64,000 nucleotides of DNA, taken from NCBI GenBank assembly GCA_002170395.1, contig NHEJ01000004.1, positions 164,916-228,915 of the forward strand, given 5' to 3'. The notes beneath the pieces were generated by a model. The model saw only the letters and a program-made list of their open reading frames with translations. It made no database searches and was not told the DNA's origin. The stretch is from Betaproteobacteria bacterium TMED82 (GTDB lineage Bacteria; Pseudomonadota; Gammaproteobacteria; Burkholderiales; Burkholderiaceae_A). This document shows, piece after piece, positions 23,363-32,790 of the stretch. The translations under genes and the position numbers were made by a program. Position 1 is the stretch's first letter, and each line of letters opens with the position of its first letter.

Positions 23363-25013
23363 AACAACAGTCTTATTAATAATTTTTTCTTTTTCCTTAG
23401 TTATGCTATGGGAGCGGTGGGTGTCTTTTAACAGAGTAGATAGTGTTAGCATTAGTCAGAAAAATCAGACGCTTAATGAAAAAAATAAAGGTTTTGAAGA
23501 TAATAAACTTGAGAAGAATGAGGAGATACCCAGAGCTATAAATTTAAAAAGGAATTTAATTACGGAAATAGATAGTTCCTCCAAACCCAAACGGAAAGAG
23601 CAAAATTTTCAATTAAATAACAATAAATTAAAAGTTAGCGTTAATAGTGTTGGAGGGAAAATAGACTATTCAGAATTTTTATCAGAGTCAAAATTAGAAG
23701 AAGAAGAAAAAGATTCTGTAGTTCTATTTGATAATTCGCAATCTAGGCAATATGAAGCTCAGACGGGAATAATAGATTTAAATCAAGAGAATAGAATACT
23801 ACCAAACCACACCTCTCAATTTACTAAAAATTTGGCAAAATCGAATTCCAAGTACTTAGTTTTAGAAAATGAAACAAACAGTGTAAAACTAACAAAGATT
23901 TATGATTTAGTAGATGACTCATTTGTCGTGAAAGTGCAGCATCAAATAGAAAACAAGTCCGATGAACCAATTGACATCGGAATTTATCTTCAACTATTGA
24001 GGGATAGCGGTGATCCAGCTGGGGGAAGTAGTTTTTATCATACATACACTGGTCCCGTGGTCTACTCTGAAGAAGCAAAGTTTCAGAAAGTTCCATTTGA
24101 CGATATCAAGGATAACAAAACAGAGCATGTAAAAATAGCCGACAGTGGGTGGATAGGAATAATTCAACATTATTATGTATCAGCTTGGATTCTTAGAAAT
24201 CAGTTTGAAAGAGAGATCTATACTCGAGAGTTAAGAAATAATCTTTTTACTGTAGGTACAATCCAAAGTTTAAAAAGCTTAAAACCAAGCGAGACTGCTG
24301 TTCATGAGAGTATTTTATATGTCGGACCGCAATATCAGGAAACCTTAAAAAAACTTGCCCCTGGCCTTGATCTGGTTGTCGACTATGGAATCTTAACTGT
24401 CATAGCAAAGCCAATTTTTTGGCTTCTTGAAAAGTTACATTCTTTTATAGGCAACTGGGGCTGGGCTATTGTAGCTTTAACCATAATAATCAAGCTGATC
24501 TTTTACCCCTTAACCGCAGCTAGCTATAAATCAATGGCGAAAATGAAGAATGTGACACCCAAGATTATGCAAATTAGAGAGCAGAACAAGGACGATAAAC
24601 TAAAAATGAATCAAGCAATGATGGACCTTTACAAGAAAGAGAAAATTAATCCATTAGGGGGTTGTTTGCCAATATTAATTCAAATCCCCGTTTTTATTGC
24701 TCTTTATTGGGTTTTGTTAGCCAGTGTCGAGATAAAAGATGCGCCATGGATTTTTTGGATAAGAGACTTGTCCGCTCCGGATCCATTCTTTATTTTACCC
24801 CTCATAATGGCAGTTACAATGTTTATTCAAATGAGACTAAACCCAACCCCCCCTGATCCATTACAAGCAAAAATAATGATGTTTATGCCTGTGGTCTTCT
24901 CCATTTTCTTTTTCTTTTTCCCCGCGGGGTTGGTTCTGTACTGGTTGGTTAATAATATTGTGTCCATAGCCCAGCAGTGGTCGATAATGCGCCAATTGAA
25001 TGTCAAGGTTTGA
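23352..25013 (+). CDS. yidC: Membrane protein insertase YidC
   Basis: A 553-residue insertase of Gram-negative type. An N-terminal anchor (about 5-22) is followed by a charged linker and the large periplasmic domain (about 90-330, with GDPAGGSSFYHTYTGPVVY). The conserved five-helix core follows, with GWAIVALTIIIKLIFYPLT, NPLGGCLPILIQIPVFIALYWVL and the last helix near the C terminus. It inserts membrane proteins, including the ATP synthase c subunit encoded downstream. It overlaps yidD by 11 bases and mnmE by 14. Confidence 0.97.
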   Translation: MKFRTTVLLIIFSFSLVMLWERWVSFNRVDSVSISQKNQTLNEKNKGFEDNKLEKNEEIPRAINLKRNLITEIDSSSKPKRKEQNFQLNNNKLKVSVNSVGGKIDYSEFLSESKLEEEEKDSVVLFDNSQSRQYEAQTGIIDLNQENRILPNHTSQFTKNLAKSNSKYLVLENETNSVKLTKIYDLVDDSFVVKVQHQIENKSDEPIDIGIYLQLLRDSGDPAGGSSFYHTYTGPVVYSEEAKFQKVPFDDIKDNKTEHVKIADSGWIGIIQHYYVSAWILRNQFEREIYTRELRNNLFTVGTIQSLKSLKPSETAVHESILYVGPQYQETLKKLAPGLDLVVDYGILTVIAKPIFWLLEKLHSFIGNWGWAIVALTIIIKLIFYPLTAASYKSMAKMKNVTPKIMQIREQNKDDKLKMNQAMMDLYKKEKINPLGGCLPILIQIPVFIALYWVLLASVEIKDAPWIFWIRDLSAPDPFFILPLIMAVTMFIQMRLNPTPPDPLQAKIMMFMPVVFSIFFFFFPAGLVLYWLVNNIVSIAQQWSIMRQLNVKV

Positions 25014-26394
25014 TGACACTATCGTAGCATTATCCACAGCACCTATTTCAAACTCGGGTGCTTTAGCCATAGTAAGAGTTTCTGGTGGCTCAACCAGAGC
25101 CGTAATAAAAAGAATAACTGGAGGCGTTCCGGAGGCGAGAACTGCAACTTTTAAGCAATTCTATGATTATAACAAAGAGAGATTCGACTCTGGGATTTTG
25201 TTGTTTTTTGAGAGCCCTAAATCCTTCACGGGTGAAGATCTTGCAGAATTTCACATTCACGGGAGTGATGCAGTTGTAGAAATATTGATAGAGTCCTGTT
25301 TGAAATGCTCAAATTCGGAGGCGTTGATACGTCATGCTCGGCCTGGGGAGTTTTCTGAGAGGGCTTTTCTTAACGGTAAGATTGATTTAGCCCAGGCTGA
25401 AGCAATCTCTGAACTTATTGGCGCTAAATCCAGGAATGTAGTCAAAGCATTAAATAGAATTTTATCTGGTGAATATGGTGAGAAGATTAATAATCTTGGA
25501 AAGGATATTTTAAAAATCAGGTCGGAAGTTGAGGTACAGATTGATTTTTCTGCTGAAGATGTTGGATCATTTCAAGCTGTCAGATGTAAGAAAAGTATTG
25601 ACAATATCTGTTCTGAATTGAACCAATTAATTAAGCAGGGTAAGGAAGGAAAAAAATTAAATCAAGTTTTTAAAGTGGTAATTGCAGGACCACCAAATGT
25701 AGGGAAGTCATCTTTGTTGAATACCTTCCTTAATGAAAATAGAGCGATTGTAAACTCAAACGCAGGAACAACAAGAGACTTAATAAAATCTGAATTGATA
25801 TTAGCTAAATGCATCATAGAGTTAAGTGACACCGCAGGTTTTAGGGAAACAAAAGATCCTGTTGAGAAAGAGGGTATTAAAAGAACCTTTGATGCCTGTA
25901 AGAACGCAGATCTGATTTTATTTCTACTCGATAGAAATTGTTATAAGAAAAAATTTGGAATTGATTGGTTACAACTAGTAAAGACATTAGAAAAATACAC
26001 AAAGGTCTTTATTATTATTAACAAAACAGATACTACTTCAAGAAAAAATTTGTTATCCCATAAGCAAAAAGAGCATCAATTTATTTACGGGACTTCAACG
26101 AAAACTCGTCGTGGTTTGGACGATCTCAAAATTGCAATTGAGGAAGTTTTTGCGTCTGAACAGCTACAGAATGAAAGAACAGATGCGCTTTCGTTAAATC
26201 AACGCTCTTTGAGTAATATGGGGACATGTGTGAAATATTTGCAGTCAGCAAAAAAAAATCTTAAGGAACTTAAATTTGACTTGCTTGCAGAGGACTTAAA
26301 GGTAGGACACGCTAAACTGTTTGAGATTACCGGTAATGTTACGTCCGAGGACGTATTAAGTAAAATATTCTCAAGTTTTTGCATTGGCAAGTAA
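25000..26394 (+). CDS. mnmE: tRNA modification GTPase MnmE
   Basis: A 464-residue protein. The N-terminal folate-binding domain begins DTIVALSTAPISNSGALAI. A helical domain is interrupted by a G domain with GPPNVGKSSLLN, DTAGFRET and NKTD, and the end is CIGK, with the modification cysteine. With MnmG (29410) it modifies wobble uridines of tRNA. The ATG lies inside the yidC end. A perfect DnaA-box sequence (25030-25038) lies within its first codons and is probably accidental. Confidence 0.97.
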   Translation: MSRFDDTIVALSTAPISNSGALAIVRVSGGSTRAVIKRITGGVPEARTATFKQFYDYNKERFDSGILLFFESPKSFTGEDLAEFHIHGSDAVVEILIESCLKCSNSEALIRHARPGEFSERAFLNGKIDLAQAEAISELIGAKSRNVVKALNRILSGEYGEKINNLGKDILKIRSEVEVQIDFSAEDVGSFQAVRCKKSIDNICSELNQLIKQGKEGKKLNQVFKVVIAGPPNVGKSSLLNTFLNENRAIVNSNAGTTRDLIKSELILAKCIIELSDTAGFRETKDPVEKEGIKRTFDACKNADLILFLLDRNCYKKKFGIDWLQLVKTLEKYTKVFIIINKTDTTSRKNLLSHKQKEHQFIYGTSTKTRRGLDDLKIAIEEVFASEQLQNERTDALSLNQRSLSNMGTCVKYLQSAKKNLKELKFDLLAEDLKVGHAKLFEITGNVTSEDVLSKIFSSFCIGK

Positions 26395-26398
26395 CTTT

Positions 26399-26896
26399 TC
26401 AACCATCTTCAAACAGACCCAACTTTTTATTTTTTCTTACCTTATCAAATTCAAAGATCTTTCCATTCATAGAAATCCAAACACCATTTTTTAAAAACGG
26501 TAATGCGCCCACTGATACACCAAAATTAAAGACAGCATCTGAGTTCTCTATGGTGAAGGGAATCATTGCTCCGGTAAATACAACGGTTTTTTTCTCAGGT
26601 AAATGTTTAGCGACAGCTCTTGCTGTCTCAATCATAGTATCTGTACCGTGAATAATAATTGTAAATGGTGCCAAATCCGAGTGCACCTTACTAACAATTA
26701 ATTTTCGATGCTTGTCAGTCATGTCTAAGCTATCAACGAGCATTATTTGCTCAAATTTAGTGGGTATCGTAACTCTACAAATCTCAAGAATTCTCCCTAT
26801 ACTACTGTTATTAAAGGATAATTCTCCTGACACTGGATCATAAATTTTTTCGAACGTGCCCCCACAGGAGAGAATTTTAATAGAAGATCCAATCAT
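26399..26896 (-). CDS. Short asparaginase-domain protein
   Basis: A 165-residue protein matching only the N-terminal domain of type I/II L-asparaginase. It has the first catalytic-threonine motif as SCGGTFEKIYDP and the second, Thr-Asp, as IIHGTDTMIETARAVA, then VVFTGAMIPF. Full enzymes have about 330 residues and a second domain that completes the active site. The frame is clean and ends at a normal stop close to mnmE, so it looks like the short family found in betaproteobacteria and not a fragment. Its activity is uncertain. Its ATG overlaps the pdxA stop by 4 bases. Confidence 0.85.
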   Translation of the reverse strand: MIGSSIKILSCGGTFEKIYDPVSGELSFNNSSIGRILEICRVTIPTKFEQIMLVDSLDMTDKHRKLIVSKVHSDLAPFTIIIHGTDTMIETARAVAKHLPEKKTVVFTGAMIPFTIENSDAVFNFGVSVGALPFLKNGVWISMNGKIFEFDKVRKNKKLGLFEDG

Positions 26897-27837
26897 TTTT
26901 TTTCAATCATTCTCTGTGTCATTTTTATAGCCTTCAACAAGGGGACTTCTGAGGCAAGACCTTTTCCAGCAATGTCGAACGCAGTGCCATGATCCACGCT
27001 TGATCTAAAGAAATCTAAGCCCATCGTTATGTTAATACCTTTATCAAGACCATTCAACTTAAATGGAATCAGCGCTTGATCGTGATAAAGAGAGATAACA
27101 ACGATTTCATTATTCATTGCATTCATGAAGATAGTATCTGCTGAAAATGGCCCTGAAATATTTATATCTTTTGTTTTCGCAAGAGCTACTGTTGGTTGTA
27201 ATATGGATTTTTCCTCTTCCCCGAAAGCACCATTTTCCCCTGCATGAGGATTTAAAGCCGCCAGAACAATTTTTGGCTTTTTGTTGAGATTCTTTTGAAA
27301 CCAAGCATTTGTGATTATTGCTGTTTCAAGTAAGTTAGAAGAATTTAGATTACTAATGGCCGATTTTAAGGACAAATGAGTGGAATCAAGTACAATGTTT
27401 AGACTGTCGCTTTTCAAAAGCATTCTTACTGTTGGAGGTAAAATAGGGTTGCTTAATTTTGCTAGTAGTTCGGTGTGACCAGGAAATTCTATGCTCGCAA
27501 GTTTCCATGCGAACTTCGATATTGGAGCAGTAACAATCGCTTGAATTCTGTTATTCAAGCAGTCGGACACCGCACTTTTAACGTAATTATAAGAAAGAAA
27601 ACCAGATGTTTGAGTTGGTTTTCCTAATTCAAGTGAATCTTTTCCGTTATACCCGTTATCAATATTGAAAATTGTGCTATGGTCAAAATTTAGGCCCAAT
27701 TGTTTCGCGGTTCTTACTAAAATGTCCAGGGTTCCATATACTCGCAAGTTGGGACAACCTTTGGCAAGTACCTTGACTATAATTTCTGGGCCTATTCCTG
27801 AGGGATCGCCCATGGTGATTCCAATAAGTTTTTTCAT
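26893..27837 (-). CDS. pdxA: 4-hydroxythreonine-4-phosphate dehydrogenase
   Basis: A 314-residue enzyme of the DXP-dependent pyridoxal phosphate pathway. It oxidises 4-phospho-hydroxythreonine with NAD and needs a divalent metal. The motifs are GDPSGIGPEI at the N terminus, the metal-site FPGHTELLA, NPHAGENGAFGEEE and SLYHDQALIPFK, and the closing DHGTAFDIAGKG. The 94 bases between its start and the divergent aldehyde dehydrogenase gene should hold its promoter. Confidence 0.96.
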   Translation of the reverse strand: MKKLIGITMGDPSGIGPEIIVKVLAKGCPNLRVYGTLDILVRTAKQLGLNFDHSTIFNIDNGYNGKDSLELGKPTQTSGFLSYNYVKSAVSDCLNNRIQAIVTAPISKFAWKLASIEFPGHTELLAKLSNPILPPTVRMLLKSDSLNIVLDSTHLSLKSAISNLNSSNLLETAIITNAWFQKNLNKKPKIVLAALNPHAGENGAFGEEEKSILQPTVALAKTKDINISGPFSADTIFMNAMNNEIVVISLYHDQALIPFKLNGLDKGINITMGLDFFRSSVDHGTAFDIAGKGLASEVPLLKAIKMTQRMIEKK

Positions 27838-27931
27838 TTTGGGACTTTTAACTGAAATATTCTATTCAACAAGAATTGTAATGCAAATCAGTTATCGGAA
27901 AAAATTTTTAAACGTTATCTAGCTTATAATA

Positions 27932-29377
27932 ATGGAACAACTTTCAGAAAAGTTTGATTTAATAAAAAGTTTGAGTTTGAAAATTGAAGGTCGGAAATAT
28001 CTTAAAGTTTTTGACCCCTTTTCTGACGAATTAATTGCTGAAGTTCTTCAGTCCCAAGATAATGAAATAAAATCTACTATTCTAGACTCTCATAAAGCCT
28101 TCAGATCATGGTCAAAAGAAACTGCTTTCGTGCGTTCTGAGATATTGTTAAATTGGCACAATGAAATAAAACAGAGCACGGACTCTTTGGCTCGTTTAAT
28201 GGTTAGGGAACAGGGTAAACCGTTCGAAGAGGCTAAAGCAGAAATTTTGTATGGAGCCAGCTTTATAAAGTGGTACTCAGAAGAGGCAAAAAGAGTTAAC
28301 GGTGAAATTCTTCCTTCGCCTTATCCTGAGAGAAAATTTTTAGTAAAAAAAGAGCCTGTTGGCGTTGTTTTCACGATAACTCCATGGAACTTTCCTTTTG
28401 CTATGTTTGCTAGGAAAGCATCCGCGGCTCTTGCCGCTGGTTGTACAGTTATAACGAAGCCTGCAGAGGATACTCCTCTTACTACCCTTGCGGCTATATC
28501 TTTAGCATTGAAGGCAGGTATTAAAAAAAACATTTTAAAGTTCATTATCTGCGATCGGGGTAGAGTGGATAAAATTTGTCAAGAACTTTGTTTAGATGAT
28601 AGGGTTAAGAAAATATCGTTTACCGGATCGACGAACGTTGGAAAAAGACTATTGTCTTCCGGAGCCTCAAAAGTAAAGAAATTTTCGTTGGAACTGGGCG
28701 GAAACGCGCCCTTTATAATTAGGGAGGATGCCGACCTTAGTTTTGCTTGTGAACAATTGATTCTTTGTAAATTTAGAAATGCGGGACAAACCTGCGTCAG
28801 TGCAAATCGAATATTTGTCCATGAAAAAATTTTTTCAGCTTTTTTAAAGGTTTTTCTAGCTCAAACGAGTAAATTAAAAGTGGGAAATGGTAGTGACGCC
28901 AACGTGTCTATGGGACCGGTTATTAACCCAAAAGCCTTGGAGAGATTGAAAGGTTTCATAAGGGATTTATTATCTAACGGAGCAAGAATTTTGCTTGGAA
29001 GCAAAGAAATTTATGGCGAAAATAACCTTGTCAGTCCAATTATAATTGAGTGCGATAATGATTTTGTAAAAGCTTTTAATGAAGAAATTTTTGGTCCTGT
29101 TGCCGTGCTATATAAGTTCAAAAGTGATAAAGAAGTGATTAGTAGAGCTAACGCTACAGAATACGGTTTAGCCTCGTACCTGTTTACAAAAGATGCCAAG
29201 GCAATAGAATATTTTTGCGATGATTTAGAATTTGGTATTGTTTGTGTAAACAGCGGAACATTCTCAAATCCAATTGCACCTTTTGGTGGCGTTAAAGCCT
29301 CGGGCATTGGAAGAGAGGGTGGTTCTTATGGCATAGACGAATTTTTAGAAACAAAATTTTGCTCAATTAAATTATGA
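27932..29377 (+). CDS. NAD(P)-dependent succinate-semialdehyde dehydrogenase-like aldehyde dehydrogenase
   Basis: A 481-residue aldehyde dehydrogenase. It has the fold's TPWNFP (Asn153), the coenzyme-binding KPAEDTPLT and FTGSTNVGK, the general base Glu254 in LELGGNAPF, and the catalytic Cys288 in NAGQTCVSANRIFV. EIFGPVAVLYKF and the C-terminal GGVKASGIGREGG are also present. KPAEDTPLT and overall pattern resemble succinate-semialdehyde dehydrogenases (GabD), so oxidation of succinate semialdehyde to succinate is likely, though other short aldehydes are possible. No GABA transaminase is nearby. The ATG has no clear ribosome-binding site. Confidence 0.88.
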   Translation: MEQLSEKFDLIKSLSLKIEGRKYLKVFDPFSDELIAEVLQSQDNEIKSTILDSHKAFRSWSKETAFVRSEILLNWHNEIKQSTDSLARLMVREQGKPFEEAKAEILYGASFIKWYSEEAKRVNGEILPSPYPERKFLVKKEPVGVVFTITPWNFPFAMFARKASAALAAGCTVITKPAEDTPLTTLAAISLALKAGIKKNILKFIICDRGRVDKICQELCLDDRVKKISFTGSTNVGKRLLSSGASKVKKFSLELGGNAPFIIREDADLSFACEQLILCKFRNAGQTCVSANRIFVHEKIFSAFLKVFLAQTSKLKVGNGSDANVSMGPVINPKALERLKGFIRDLLSNGARILLGSKEIYGENNLVSPIIIECDNDFVKAFNEEIFGPVAVLYKFKSDKEVISRANATEYGLASYLFTKDAKAIEYFCDDLEFGIVCVNSGTFSNPIAPFGGVKASGIGREGGSYGIDEFLETKFCSIKL

Positions 29378-29387
29378 TAATGAATAC

Positions 29388-29403
29388 TGTTCCACGTGAA
29401 ACG
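29388..29403. promoter_or_regulatory. parS centromere site
   Basis: TGTTCCACGTGAAACG is a 16-base near-palindrome that matches the common bacterial parS TGTTTCACGTGAAACA at 14 of 16 positions and keeps the CACGTG core. The C at position 5 is also found in gammaproteobacterial parS variants. It lies 6 bases before the mnmG start, upstream of parA and parB and about 8 kb from the origin candidate. ParB should load here, and binding could also affect mnmG transcription. Confidence 0.85.
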
Positions 29404-29409
29404 TAGAAA

Positions 29410-31320
29410 ATGAAATACTCGAAATCATATGACGTAATAGTTATAGGTGGCGGCCATGCCGGTACTGAGGCCGCATTGTCTGCGGCAAGAGCTGGAAGTG
29501 TTACATTGTTGATAACCCAGAATCTGGACACTGTAGGTCAAATGTCGTGTAATCCTTCTATTGGAGGTGTTGGCAAAGGCCAACTAGTTAAAGAAATCGA
29601 TGTTCTTGGTGGCTTAATGGGATTTGCCGCCGATCGTGCTGGAATTCACTTCAAAAAACTCAATGCGTCTAAAGGTGCAGCTGTTGTTTCTACTCGAGCT
29701 CAGGCTGACAGAGTAGTTTATAAAAAATCAATTAAATGGGCCTTAGAGAATCAGCAAAATTTAGATCTCTTCTCAGATTCTGTTGAAGACTTAAAAATTA
29801 TTAATACTGCTGTAGTAGGTGTTTTTACTAAGGGTCAAATCCAATTTTCTTGCAGAGCTGTAGTTCTTACAACTGGAACATTTTTGAATGGGAAAATTTT
29901 CATAGGTAGGGATTCACATCCTGCTGGACGAGCTGGTGAGCCTCCGTCAGTAAAACTTGCAGATCGCTTAAAGGATTATGGTTTTATTTGTGGGAGGCTT
30001 AAAACTGGCACGCCGCCGAGAATAGATGGGCGTTCCGTTGATTTTGGGGCTTTTGCCCCTCAGTGGGGAGATATTCCTATTCCATATTTTTCACTACGAA
30101 CCAACGAAAATTTCAAACCGTTGAAGCAAACTTGCTGTTGGATGGCAAAAACCAATGAACAAACCCATGACTTAATAAGAAATTACTTGCATCTTTCTCC
30201 GATGTATTCGGGAATAATTGAATCAAACGGTCCAAGATATTGTCCCTCGATAGAAGATAAGGTTGTAAGATTTTCTGATAAATCTTCTCACCAGATTTTT
30301 TTAGAGCCTGAAGGTTTAGATACAAATGAAATCTACCCTAATGGTATTTCGACTAGCCTGCCATTTGAAATACAACTGAAACTTGTAAGATCAATCAAAG
30401 GGCTAGAAAAGGCTCACCTCCTTAGACCTGGATACGCAATTGAATATGAATATTACGATCCACGAGGCTTGAAATCTAGCTTAGAAACTAAAAGTGTGAA
30501 AGGGCTTTTTTTCGCTGGTCAGATTAATGGAACTACTGGCTACGAAGAAGCAGCAGCTCAAGGGCTTTTAGCGGGGGTCAATGCAAGCCGGTTTGAAAAA
30601 CAGCTAGACCCCTGGTTGGTGCGTCGGGATGAGGCTTATTTGGGAGTTTTAGTTGATGACTTGGTAAACTTAGGAGTAAAAGAACCTTACCGGATGTTTA
30701 CAAGTCGAGCTGAGTTTCGTTTAAACCTTAGGGAAGATAATGCAGATTTCAGACTTTGCGAGAAGGCTCTTTTGTTAAAACTTATAAGTCCTGACACTTA
30801 CAAAAAAATTAATTTACGTAGGAAATTTGTAAAAAATCTTCTCAAAGAATTAGAAGCAATATTAGTATCCCCCAATGAGCCTAATAGAAACCTTGCAAAA
30901 AAAATTTTTGGTTCTGTTTTATCTAAGAATTCATCTGCCTTAGACCTTTTGAAGAGACCAGAGGTCAATTTCTTAAAATTAAGGGAATTCTTAGATCAAA
31001 GTAAATCGAGCAAGATGGCCTTAACTTCTTATTCTATTTTGGTAGAAAATAAAGTTGAGACCATGGTTAAGTATCAAGGTTACATTGACAGGCAGCAAAG
31101 AGAGATTGAACATTTTAAATCTATGACATTTATAAAAATTCCAGAATCTTTTAATTACGACAGCGTAAGAGGGTTATCCAATGAGGCATTACAGAATTTA
31201 AAAAAAATCAAACCTTCTAATCTCTCTCAAGCTTCTAGGATTGCGGGGGTTACGCCAGCAGCCTTAAGCATTTTATCGATCTTCTTAAAAAAGTTTAAAT
31301 CAGTCGCTATTTCAAAGTAA
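29410..31320 (+). CDS. mnmG: tRNA uridine-5-carboxymethylaminomethyl modification enzyme MnmG (GidA)
   Basis: A 636-residue FAD protein that works with MnmE on wobble uridines. It begins with the dinucleotide-binding motif [19 protein letters not shown] and has the family signatures [24 protein letters not shown] and [16 protein letters not shown] [13 protein letters not shown]. The FAD end shows [16 protein letters not shown], with the [13 protein letters not shown] segment and a helical C-terminal domain for MnmE contact. The ATG is directly downstream of parS. It is followed by rsmG, then parA and parB, as in many bacteria. Confidence 0.97.
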   Translation: MKYSKSYDVIVIGGGHAGTEAALSAARAGSVTLLITQNLDTVGQMSCNPSIGGVGKGQLVKEIDVLGGLMGFAADRAGIHFKKLNASKGAAVVSTRAQADRVVYKKSIKWALENQQNLDLFSDSVEDLKIINTAVVGVFTKGQIQFSCRAVVLTTGTFLNGKIFIGRDSHPAGRAGEPPSVKLADRLKDYGFICGRLKTGTPPRIDGRSVDFGAFAPQWGDIPIPYFSLRTNENFKPLKQTCCWMAKTNEQTHDLIRNYLHLSPMYSGIIESNGPRYCPSIEDKVVRFSDKSSHQIFLEPEGLDTNEIYPNGISTSLPFEIQLKLVRSIKGLEKAHLLRPGYAIEYEYYDPRGLKSSLETKSVKGLFFAGQINGTTGYEEAAAQGLLAGVNASRFEKQLDPWLVRRDEAYLGVLVDDLVNLGVKEPYRMFTSRAEFRLNLREDNADFRLCEKALLLKLISPDTYKKINLRRKFVKNLLKELEAILVSPNEPNRNLAKKIFGSVLSKNSSALDLLKRPEVNFLKLREFLDQSKSSKMALTSYSILVENKVETMVKYQGYIDRQQREIEHFKSMTFIKIPESFNYDSVRGLSNEALQNLKKIKPSNLSQASRIAGVTPAALSILSIFLKKFKSVAISK

Positions 31321-31331
31321 AAGGCTAAAAA

Positions 31332-31985
31332 ATTTTCTCCTCCGAATCTATCTCGTTTGAGCTAAAAAAATATGGCTATGCACTGCAGCCTGAACAATTA
31401 GAAAGTATAAAAACTTTCATTAATGCTCTTTCTAAATGGAATAAAGTTCACAACTTGACTGCAGTATCTGGCTTAGAAGACATGGTAAGAGTTCACTTGT
31501 TGGATGCACTTTTAGCCCTACCTAGCTTGACAAATAGGTTGAAGCTGTGTGAGCAAAGGAGAGTCTTAGATGTAGGCTCAGGTAATGGTGTTCCTGCTTT
31601 AATTTGGGCATTACTATCCTCAAATATCCGCATATCATTAGTAGAGAAATCCTCTAAAAAAGCTAGTTTTTTACAGTACGCATGTGGGATATTAAACTTA
31701 CGGAATAGAGTTACGATACTCAATCGTGATATAAAAGATAAAAAAAACATAGGGATTTTTGATATTATTACGTCTAGAGCGTTCTCAGATTGTATAAATT
31801 TCTTAAAAATTACAACTGATTCTGCTCACGAGGAAAGCGCATGGTTGCTTTTTACCACTAAGAAAAGAATTACAGAATGGGACGCAAATATACTCAAAGC
31901 TGATAGGTTTATGATTGGAGAAGTTTTAGATTTTTCTAGCTTCTGCTCTAAAGATCGTGCGTTAGTTTGGTTAAACAAATTTTGA
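31332..31985 (+). CDS. rsmG: 16S rRNA m7G527 methyltransferase RsmG, apparent ATT start
   Basis: A SAM-dependent methyltransferase with DVGSGNGVPALIWA (motif I) and VEKSSKKASFL. The conserved N-terminal helix and KWNKVHNLTAV are encoded upstream of the first TTG (31455), which falls inside that motif, so TTG cannot be the true start. No ATG, GTG or TTG lies in frame between the stop at 31326 and 31455. The likely start is ATT at 31332, with AAGG 7 bases upstream, giving about 217 residues, a normal RsmG length. ATC at 31350 is less likely. A sequencing error is possible. It lies 11 bases after mnmG. Confidence 0.85.
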   Translation: MFSSESISFELKKYGYALQPEQLESIKTFINALSKWNKVHNLTAVSGLEDMVRVHLLDALLALPSLTNRLKLCEQRRVLDVGSGNGVPALIWALLSSNIRISLVEKSSKKASFLQYACGILNLRNRVTILNRDIKDKKNIGIFDIITSRAFSDCINFLKITTDSAHEESAWLLFTTKKRITEWDANILKADRFMIGEVLDFSSFCSKDRALVWLNKF

Positions 31986-31989
31986 AAGT

Positions 31990-32790
31990 ATGTTTGGAAT
32001 GACAGTTATTCTAGCAATTGCTAATCAGAAGGGCGGTGTAGGAAAAACCACAACAGCGGTTAATACATCTGCGGTCTTAGCCCAAATTGGAAAGCGTGTG
32101 CTACTCGTTGACCTTGACCCGCAGGGTAACGCCACAATGGGGAGTGGCGTAGATAAGCAGAGTCTTGATGAGACTGTTTATCATGTGCTTATTGGCGAAA
32201 AAGATATTGTGTCATCAATAGCGCAATCGACGTGTGGCTATGATGTTCTTCCTTCAAATAGAGACTTAATAGGAGCAGAGCTGGATTTAGTAAGTATGAA
32301 ACGAAGAGAGTTTCGTTTAGCTGACGCGTTAACAGATGTTAAAAATAAATATGATTTTATTTTTATAGATTGCCCTCCGTCTTTATCACTTTTGACTCTA
32401 AATGGATTATGCGCGGCGAGAGGTATACTGATACCAATGCAATGTGAGTATTTTGCCCTTGAAGGCTTATCAGACCTAATAAACTCTGTTAGAAGAGTGC
32501 ATGCTAATCTTAATACTAATTTGGATACGGTGGGACTTTTAAGGGTAATGTATGATCCACGGGCTACGCTGTCGCAGCAGGTTAGCAACCAGCTGAAAAC
32601 ATATTTTGGAAAAAAAGTTTTTTCAACCATCATCCCAAGAAATGTTAGACTCGCGGAGGCACCTAGCTATGGGTTGCCAGCTGTAATGTATGACAAGGCT
32701 TCTCGAGGTTCAAAGGCTTATGTAGAGTTTGCGGAAGAATTATTGGGACGAGTGACTACAAATAGCATCGATCGGTCTTTAGTAGAATGA
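31990..32790 (+). CDS. parA: Chromosome partitioning ATPase ParA (Soj)
   Basis: A 266-residue Walker-type ATPase. The deviant Walker A is ANQKGGVGKTTTAVN at about residues 12-26. LLVDLDPQGNATMGSG and FIFIDCPPSLSLLTLNGL (Walker B) follow. It lacks an N-terminal DNA-binding extension, so it is the chromosomal type. It drives ParB-parS complexes apart. An alternative ATG at 31999 would give MTVILAIANQKGG, a more usual start. It overlaps parB by 4 bases. Confidence 0.97.
   Translation: MFGMTVILAIANQKGGVGKTTTAVNTSAVLAQIGKRVLLVDLDPQGNATMGSGVDKQSLDETVYHVLIGEKDIVSSIAQSTCGYDVLPSNRDLIGAELDLVSMKRREFRLADALTDVKNKYDFIFIDCPPSLSLLTLNGLCAARGILIPMQCEYFALEGLSDLINSVRRVHANLNTNLDTVGLLRVMYDPRATLSQQVSNQLKTYFGKKVFSTIIPRNVRLAEAPSYGLPAVMYDKASRGSKAYVEFAEELLGRVTTNSIDRSLVE

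Noticed and set aside
25030..25038. A perfect DnaA box (TTATCCACA) in the first codons of mnmE
   Set aside because: It lies inside a conserved coding segment, is alone, and one chance match is expected in a window of this size and base composition. It is not counted as part of the origin.
27925..27930. TATAAT just before the aldehyde dehydrogenase start
   Set aside because: It ends one base before the ATG, so a transcript from it would start inside the coding region. It does not fit a promoter for this start.
31455..31985. TTG at 31455 as the rsmG start
   Set aside because: It lies within the conserved NLTAV motif and would remove the first 41 residues of the family fold.
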